A DNA stretch of 10,345 bases from NBML01 sp029939535 (GTDB taxonomy: Bacteria; Desulfobacterota; Desulfobacteria; Desulfobacterales; Desulfobacteraceae), in the NCBI GenBank assembly GCA_029939535.1, contig JAOZST010000135.1, forward strand, positions 1 to 10,345. Direction: 5' to 3'. A program made the translations under genes and the position numbers. Numbering within the stretch: position 1 is the stretch's first letter; every line of letters begins with the position of its first letter. Positions 6,305-10,345 of the stretch are shown in pieces. The notes under the pieces were generated by a model. That model was not told the DNA's origin. It did no database searches and saw only the letters and a program-made list of their open reading frames with translations.

Positions 6305-6784
6305 ATGAAGCTGATTGCTGCAGGCGTGCTGGCATTACTGCTGTGCGCCTGCTGCTTACAAACAGGCAGCACTGGGCTTGACACAGAAAGCCTGGTAATC
6401 GCCCAATTCCCGAAACAGCAGGAATTGGGGCGGTACAGGTTGGGAGTAGATAAAATATTTACACTTTCATTTATTCATTCGGTTTCAAAAACCAGAGTCA
6501 CGGATGTCTATGAAGTGCAGGCCGGTAAAATAGTTCAGACAAAAGAACTCTTTAAAGCCCATGGTGCAGGACTCCCCTCCAGCCCTGACGAGCCCGGCGG
6601 GCTTTTCTGGGAAAAAGATAAAGATCAATTTATCCTTCACATGAAAAGACCAATATCAAAGCTTGTGGTTCAAACTGACAAAATTTACCAAAACCGTCTT
6701 GCTCTGGGCTCAGTGATCATTGATTTGAATCAATGGAAAGATCAGGCACTTTTGATCTATATAGATCCAAAAATTTCAAATTGA
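6305..6784 (+). CDS. DUF1850 protein of the TAXI-TRAP operon, possible lipoprotein
   Basis: The 159-residue protein matches DUF1850, a family known mainly from TAXI-TRAP operons. Recognisable parts are FTLSFIHSVSKTRVTDVYEV (about 52-71) and FKAHGAGLP (about 83-91), both typical of the family. The N-terminus is hydrophobic and cysteine-rich (LLLCACCLQ, residues 11-19); the LCAC at 13-16 could act as a lipobox, which would tether the protein to a membrane facing the periplasm, but the -2 cysteine is unusual. It begins one base after the TAXI stop with no clear ribosome binding site of its own, so translation probably depends on the upstream gene. Its molecular role is unknown; an accessory part in ligand handling or transporter assembly is only an inference from the conserved neighbourhood. 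Confidence 0.85.
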   Translation: MKLIAAGVLALLLCACCLQTGSTGLDTESLVIAQFPKQQELGRYRLGVDKIFTLSFIHSVSKTRVTDVYEVQAGKIVQTKELFKAHGAGLPSSPDEPGGLFWEKDKDQFILHMKRPISKLVVQTDKIYQNRLALGSVIIDLNQWKDQALLIYIDPKISN

Positions 6785-6832
6785 ATGGCAGGCAATGATT
6801 TAAAGCAATTCATTTAAAGAGAAAAAATAGCT

Positions 6833-9088
6833 ATGAATGAAACAAACAAAGAGAAAAATCCCCAGAGAGACCAGGGCTCCGGGGATGAGATGATCAATGC
6901 TTCCGAACTGGAGTCAATAGTTAAAAAATATGATGCAGAGTCCAACTTCAGGAATTTAGGCGGGATTACAGCTAAAATCACCGGGCTGCTGTGTGTTGTT
7001 TTAAGTCTTTTCCATGTTTATACCGCAGGATTCGGTCTTCTCAATGAAGTCATGCACAGGACAGTTCATCTTACCCTGGTTTTGGGACTGGTCTTTCTTG
7101 TGTTTCCCAGGAAAAAGCCGAAAAATTTAATTGGAGACTGGGGGTTTGGACTATGTTTCGGGGCATTTTATCTTTTCCTTGCCTGGCAGTTAATCAGCCG
7201 ATTTTCAAACGAAGTCACCCTGGTTAAACAAGTCGGCCTGATGCTTTTGATTTTCTTTTTTGCTCTTACTGCCATGCCCATAAGACAATTCAAAGGAGAA
7301 GGGGATAAACTCTCCTTTGCTGACTGGCCCCTGGCGATTGCAGGCGCCGGTATTTCGTTTTATCTGATTTTTTTCTTTAAAGAAATTTTTATTACCAACA
7401 TTGGTTTCCCCAACTTTTCAGATTATATTATGGGGCTTTTAGCCATTATCATGGTAACTGAAGCATGCAGGCGGGTCATGGGCAATACCCTGCCTGCCAT
7501 CGGGGCTCTGTCTCTTTTATATGCTGTTATAGGCCCCTATCTGCCAGGGGTACTGGCCCACCGGGGATATGATATTGTACGGATTGTGGAACATCTCTAT
7601 CTTGGTACGGAAGGTATATACGGAGTTGCTGTCGGTGTTGTTGCAACCTATGTATTCCATTTTGTTTTATTCGGGGTTATGGCACAGTTGTCTGGTTTGG
7701 GACAATTGTTCATTGATCTTGCCATGATCCTGGCAGGAAAATATTCAGGCGGACCCGCCAAAGTATCTGTCGTATCTTCAGGGTTTTTTGGTATGATTTC
7801 CGGATCACCCATTGCCAATACTGCCACCACCGGTTCTTTTACCATTCCAATGATGAAAAGAAACGGGTTTTCTCCACAGTTTGCTTCGGCTGTCGAGGCA
7901 TCTGCCTCCTGTGGGGGCCAGGTCACACCACCTATCATGGGTGCTTCTGCCTTTGTTATGACGGAAATGCTGGGAGTTCCCTACAATGAAATAATTCTCA
8001 TTGCCATTATCCCGGCCCTGTTCCATTATCTGGCTATTTTCAGTATGGTGCATCTTGAGGCCAAGCGACAGGGCTTAAAAGGACTGGCAAAGGAACAGAT
8101 TCCCCAGCTTATATATGTCATTAAACGATCATGGCACCTGATGATTCCCCTAACCGTAATGGTCACTCTGCTTTTGATGCAGTTTACCCCGTATCTGGCA
8201 GCTTTCTGGGGTATTATTCTTACAGTACTATGCTCATACATTCCACCCATTACACGCAAATTAGGAATAGGGGACCTGGACGATTCCAATACCCTGACTC
8301 CCAAAAGGATTGCAAAAGGTCTTGATGACGGAGCCAAGTATGCCCTGGCAATCGGTGCGGCATGTGCCTGTGTGGGATTTATACTGGGGGTATTAACCCT
8401 GACCGGCATGGGATTTAAATTTTCAGGAGCTGTGCTGGAACTGGCTTCTTCTGCAGGTGGTTTTGTGTCAGACATTATCCCTTATGGTATTATTACTGCA
8501 CAAAGTTCTACACTTTTTTTCGGCCTGATTATGGTGGCCATAGCCTGTATCATAATGGGTGCAGGTATCCCTACCACTCCCTGTTATATTATTCTGGCAT
8601 CCATTGCAGGACCCGCTCTGAGTGATCTGGGTGTTCCCCTCATTGCCACCCATTTTTTTGTGTTCTATTACGGAGTCCTGGCTGATGTCACACCACCTGT
8701 GGCTTTGGCAGCCTATGCTGGTGCAGGAATCGGTGGAGCAGATCCAATGCGTACCGGTACAACGGCATTCAGGCTTTCCATGGGAAAAGCACTTGTTCCT
8801 TTCATGTTTGTGTATGCTCCGAGTATGCTCTTTATCAATTTTAACTGGGTTGAATTTTCCATTGCAATTATGAGTGGAGTTTTAGGCATTTTAGCCCTGT
8901 CCGCAGCTTATATTGGTTATTTTAAAACCGATATAAATTTTTTGGGAAAAACATTGCTGACCATAGGCGGATTGCTGCTGGTTTCCAGCAAGATACCTGT
9001 CATTTTTGTGGGTGCTGTTCTGGTACTGAGTATACTTCTTCCTAAAATTTTTAATGAAAAAAAAGCTCAAGTAGAAGTATTGACTTAG
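6833..9088 (+). CDS. TRAP transporter permease, fused small and large membrane subunits (4TM/12TM type)
   Basis: This 751-residue integral membrane protein fuses the DctQ-like small subunit (N-terminal hydrophobic segments, about 45-180) to the DctM-like transport subunit. Two signature loops of the large subunit are clear: GSPIANTATTGSFTIP at about 324-339, followed by ASASCGGQVTPPIMGASAF, and GAGIPTTPCYIILA at about 576-589, followed by ADVTPPVALAAYAGAGIGG. These repeats form the substrate and ion path. A hydrophobic C-terminal extension (from about 675) is common in TAXI permeases. The first 45 or so residues are polar and cytoplasmic. It lies 48 bp after DUF1850 with a weak GAGAAA ribosome binding site, and with the TAXI protein it completes a sodium- or proton-driven importer. 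No terminator follows; a further gene once began 11 bp downstream. Confidence 0.95.
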   Translation: MNETNKEKNPQRDQGSGDEMINASELESIVKKYDAESNFRNLGGITAKITGLLCVVLSLFHVYTAGFGLLNEVMHRTVHLTLVLGLVFLVFPRKKPKNLIGDWGFGLCFGAFYLFLAWQLISRFSNEVTLVKQVGLMLLIFFFALTAMPIRQFKGEGDKLSFADWPLAIAGAGISFYLIFFFKEIFITNIGFPNFSDYIMGLLAIIMVTEACRRVMGNTLPAIGALSLLYAVIGPYLPGVLAHRGYDIVRIVEHLYLGTEGIYGVAVGVVATYVFHFVLFGVMAQLSGLGQLFIDLAMILAGKYSGGPAKVSVVSSGFFGMISGSPIANTATTGSFTIPMMKRNGFSPQFASAVEASASCGGQVTPPIMGASAFVMTEMLGVPYNEIILIAIIPALFHYLAIFSMVHLEAKRQGLKGLAKEQIPQLIYVIKRSWHLMIPLTVMVTLLLMQFTPYLAAFWGIILTVLCSYIPPITRKLGIGDLDDSNTLTPKRIAKGLDDGAKYALAIGAACACVGFILGVLTLTGMGFKFSGAVLELASSAGGFVSDIIPYGIITAQSSTLFFGLIMVAIACIIMGAGIPTTPCYIILASIAGPALSDLGVPLIATHFFVFYYGVLADVTPPVALAAYAGAGIGGADPMRTGTTAFRLSMGKALVPFMFVYAPSMLFINFNWVEFSIAIMSGVLGILALSAAYIGYFKTDINFLGKTLLTIGGLLLVSSKIPVIFVGAVLVLSILLPKIFNEKKAQVEVLT

Positions 9089-9089
9089 A

Positions 9090-9158
9090 GGAAACCAGCA
9101 TGGCCGTGGATATATCTCGTTTTATTGAAATTTTGAAAGAGGAAGTGGCGCAATACAA
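9090..9158 (+). repeat. 69-bp perfect direct repeat, copy 1
   Basis: This stretch is identical base for base to 9982-10050, 892 bp away. It contains the ribosome binding site, start codon and about 19 codons of a gene. Copy 1 sits in what looks like the original place, directly behind the permease gene. Confidence 0.97.
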
Positions 9159-9189
9159 GATCCCGGTGCCGGTCGGACCGATCCAATAG
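9100..9189 (+). pseudogene. 5' remnant of a gene, possibly endonuclease III-like
   Basis: A frame of 29 codons starts at ATG 9100 behind AGAGGAAA, overlapping the permease stop, so the lost gene was probably the last member of the TRAP operon. It reads MAVDISRFIEILKEEVAQY, then KIPVPVGPIQ and a stop. The opening resembles the N-terminus of some endonuclease III-like (HhH-GPD) proteins, in which a short helix is followed by a V-P-V-V type stretch. The resemblance is short and from memory, so the family is uncertain. After about codon 23 the sequence becomes GC-rich and unlike anything I recognise, so I take this as a truncated gene and not a real 29-residue protein. Confidence 0.45.
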
Positions 9190-9237
9190 CTCATTGTAGC
9201 TACTCCTGTCAGTACTGCATTCTCTTTCCAATAAAAA

Positions 9238-9274
9238 CATATAATGCTTGACGTTTAACACGAGCCGTTATATG
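9238..9274 (+). promoter_or_regulatory. higBA promoter region with inverted repeat (candidate HigA operator)
   Basis: CATATAA (9238-9244) and TTATATG (9268-9274) form a perfect inverted repeat whose centres are 30 bp apart, three helical turns. TTGACG (9248-9253) and TATGCT (9271-9276) make a 17-bp-spaced sigma-70 promoter, and TATAAT (9240-9245) is a second possible -10. The repeat overlaps both -10 elements, as expected for autorepression by the antitoxin. Confidence 0.5.
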
Positions 9275-9283
9275 CTTTCAATT

Positions 9284-9559
9284 ATGATAAAGAATTTCAA
9301 GTGTAAACACACCCAAGACCTTTACGAAGGGAAATGCTCAAAGCAATTCAGAGCTTTTCAGGAGCAGGCAGAACGTAAACTCCAGATGCTTGACAGTGCA
9401 GTCGAACTACTTGATTTACGATCTCCACCCGGTAACCGACTTGAAAAACTTGGTGGAGACAGGCAAGGGCAACACAGTATAAGAATCAACAAACAATGGC
9501 GTATATGCTTTGTATGGTCTGGTGAGCCTTGGGATGTAGAGATTACCGATTACCATTAG
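9284..9559 (+). CDS. higB: HigB-type toxin, RelE superfamily
   Basis: HigB toxins are small ribosome-dependent mRNA endonucleases. The 91-residue product from ATG 9284 starts MIKNFKCKHTQDLYEG and has the family core SPPGNRLEKLGGDRQGQHS, then IRINKQWRICF, and ends in DYH, matching the conserved acidic, tyrosine and histidine residues at the C-terminus of characterised HigB. Length fits the usual 90-95 residues. The frame is open upstream to a TTG at 9248, but that triplet forms the likely -35 element and the extra residues are not in the family. ATG 9284 lies about 7 bp past the -10 box TATGCT and lacks a Shine-Dalgarno, so the message may be leaderless. The antitoxin gene follows 12 bp downstream; toxin-first order is typical of higBA. 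Confidence 0.92.
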   Translation: MIKNFKCKHTQDLYEGKCSKQFRAFQEQAERKLQMLDSAVELLDLRSPPGNRLEKLGGDRQGQHSIRINKQWRICFVWSGEPWDVEITDYH

Positions 9560-9571
9560 GAGGAACAGGTT

Positions 9572-9871
9572 ATGAATAGTATGCGACCAATTCACCCTGG
9601 AGAAATCATAAAAGAAGAGTACCTTGAACCATTAGGTATGAGTGCAAATGCCCTGGCTGTTGCCCTGCGCATTCCAGCACCTAGAATCAATGATGTGATA
9701 AGGCAAAAAAGGGGTATCAGTATTGATACTGCTCTTCGGTTAGCTAGATACTTCAACACTACTGCACAATTTTGGATGAATCTGCAAATCAGTTATGATC
9801 TTAAAATTGCCAGACAGAAAATGACAAAAATTGAGGAAGAGATTATCCCTTTGCAAACTACAACTGCCTGA
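9572..9871 (+). CDS. higA: HigA-type antitoxin, XRE-family repressor
   Basis: HigA binds HigB to neutralise it and represses the operon through its helix-turn-helix. The 99-residue protein opens with the family mark MRPIHPGEIIKEEYLEPLGM, followed by a helix-turn-helix from about 23 to 62 (ANALAVALRIPAPRINDVIR, then ISIDTALRLARYF) and the typical TTAQFWMNLQISYDL segment. A strong ribosome binding site (AGGAGG, 9558-9563) overlaps the higB stop codon, so antitoxin translation is coupled to toxin translation but independently strong. ATG 9581 is a possible alternative start 9 bp in, with worse spacing. The whole module lies between the two 69-bp repeats, so it probably arrived as a unit. Confidence 0.94.
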   Translation: MNSMRPIHPGEIIKEEYLEPLGMSANALAVALRIPAPRINDVIRQKRGISIDTALRLARYFNTTAQFWMNLQISYDLKIARQKMTKIEEEIIPLQTTTA

Positions 9872-9981
9872 TTTTCTTGCTATTTCTTATTTCTTGTCGG
9901 ATCAAGTCAATCGTTCGAGATTACACGATAAATCTCTGAAAAACATCCTGAAAAATATCTTAATTTAAGGTCTAAACATGG

Positions 9982-10050
9982 GGAAACCAGCATGGCCGTG
10001 GATATATCTCGTTTTATTGAAATTTTGAAAGAGGAAGTGGCGCAATACAA
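9982..10050 (+). repeat. 69-bp perfect direct repeat, copy 2
   Basis: Identical to 9090-9158 over all 69 bases. The flanking bases differ at both ends. It follows the higBA module and precedes unrelated AT-rich sequence and the IS200-like end, so it is a displaced copy of the 5' end of the lost gene. Confidence 0.97.
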
Positions 10051-10129
10051 CGGACATTTCGCGCTCTTTGATCATAATTTATCCAATTTCATTCAGTGGT
10101 ATTTTTTTTCTTGTGTAAGCTCTTATTAA
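9992..10129 (+). pseudogene. Second 5' remnant of the same gene, fused to unrelated sequence
   Basis: The frame repeats MAVDISRFIEILKEEVAQY and then continues NGHFALFDHNL and on through an aromatic- and serine-rich tail to a stop, 45 codons in all. The tail differs completely from that of copy 1 and resembles no family I know. The junction falls exactly at the end of the 69-bp repeat, so the reading frame is a chance fusion. A ribosome binding site (GGGGAAA) is kept, so a short peptide could in principle be made, but I see no sign that it is selected. Confidence 0.4.
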
Positions 10130-10195
10130 CTATATTGGGTAAGCCCCCGGCTCTGCCGGGGAGACTCCCAAAGTTTGACATTTCCGGGAAAATAG

Positions 10196-10247
10196 GAAAG
10201 TCTCCAAGAATGTGAACCGCTCAAAGATCACAGAAAAGGAGACTTTC
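10196..10247 (+). promoter_or_regulatory. Hairpin burying the ribosome binding site of the IS200-like transposase
   Basis: GAAAGTCTCC (10196-10205) pairs perfectly with GGAGACTTTC (10238-10247), a 10-bp stem enclosing 32 bases. The Shine-Dalgarno AAAGGAG (10235-10241) ends inside the 3' arm, 7 bp before the ATG at 10249. In IS200 a comparable leader stem-loop keeps transposase translation low, and this arrangement fits the same role. Confidence 0.75.
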
Positions 10248-10248
10248 G

Positions 10249-10345
10249 ATGAACAATTATAATAAGTTAAACCATACAACATATGATTGCAAGGTATCCT
10301 CTTTAAATTTCGTGGAAAAAAACTATATTCTTCATGAAGTACCCT
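10249..10345 (+). pseudogene. tnpA: Start of an IS200-type transposase (TnpA) frame, probably degenerate, partial
   Basis: The frame begins MNNYNKLNHTTYDCK, very close to the usual N-terminus of IS200-type Y1 HUH transposases (typically followed by YHVVFIPKYRRK). From codon 16 the frame instead reads VSSLNFVEKNY and no longer fits. Shifting by one base at 10294 gives YPL and then a stop at 10304-10306, followed by ISWKKTIFF, which is weakly like the expected stretch. This points to small deletions or frameshifts, so the element is probably inactive unless it is helped in trans. The catalytic HUH motif and tyrosine would lie beyond the window edge and cannot be checked. Confidence 0.6.

Larger units (their letters stand above)
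10145..10345 (+). mobile_element. Left part of an IS200/IS605-family insertion sequence, cut by the window edge
   Basis: CCCCGGC (10145-10151) and GCCGGGG (10155-10161) form a perfect 7-bp hairpin with a TCT loop, of the kind found just inside the ends of IS200/IS605 elements, which lack terminal inverted repeats and move as single strands. A long leader with a second hairpin and a tnpA-like start follow. The exact left tip is not defined; it probably lies within the 20 bp or so before 10145. The right end is outside the window. Confidence 0.65.

Noticed and set aside
8026..8475. Open frame of 149 codons on the minus strand
   Set aside because: It lies wholly inside the TRAP permease gene, has no recognisable domain and no ribosome binding site; the permease frame carries strong family motifs there.
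9248..9283. TTG 9248 as the higB start, giving a 103-residue toxin
   Set aside because: The TTG belongs to a good -35 hexamer, the extra residues are absent from the family, and ATG 9284 gives the normal HigB start MIKNFKC.
9190..9283. Integron attC-like site before higB (GTTTAAC next to CGTTATATG)
   Set aside because: One core box fits RYYYAAC but the partner does not fit GTTRRRY, and no second site lies after higA; a gene-cassette origin is not supported.
9917..9936. Hairpin GAGATT/AATCTC after higA as a terminator
   Set aside because: The stem is only 6 bp and AT-rich and is followed by TGAAAAAC instead of a T-run, so it is not convincing as a terminator.

Overview
The window looks like a piece of an AT-rich Gram-negative chromosome, most likely a deltaproteobacterial sulfate reducer of the Desulfobacterales type. 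That guess rests on gene style only: a TAXI-TRAP uptake operon, a Cache-domain sensor pair and toxin-antitoxin debris. No marker gene is present, so it is an inference. A run of ten Ns (2824-2833) shows the sequence is a scaffold.

Left flank (1-1376): a possible tRNA 3' end, a strong intrinsic terminator, a small XRE-type regulator, a 35-codon remnant that resembles the start of RadC, and a Fic AMP-transferase gene that keeps its catalytic and inhibitory motifs but lacks its C-terminal third. This reads as an accessory island with decayed genes. A second terminator-like hairpin closes it.

Centre (1433-9088): the intact functional core. Three tightly overlapping genes encode a family-5 periplasmic solute-binding protein with no ABC partner, a single-Cache NarL-type histidine kinase and a NarL/LuxR-type response regulator. 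Next, in the same direction, come a TAXI solute-binding protein, a DUF1850 protein and a fused TRAP permease. The simplest model is that the binding protein and the kinase Cache domain sense an organic solute in the periplasm, and the response regulator then controls the TRAP importer and possibly its own operon. A 13-bp sequence (ATACTGTGACATT) occurs once ahead of each of the two operons, in opposite orientation, and is the best candidate operator linking them.

Right flank (9089-10345): a higBA toxin-antitoxin module sits between two perfect 69-bp copies of the 5' end of another gene, possibly an endonuclease III-like gene. Neither copy continues as a full gene. The window ends in the left part of an IS200/IS605-type element, with a terminal GC hairpin, a hairpin that buries the ribosome binding site, and the beginning of a tnpA-like frame that departs from the family after 15 codons.
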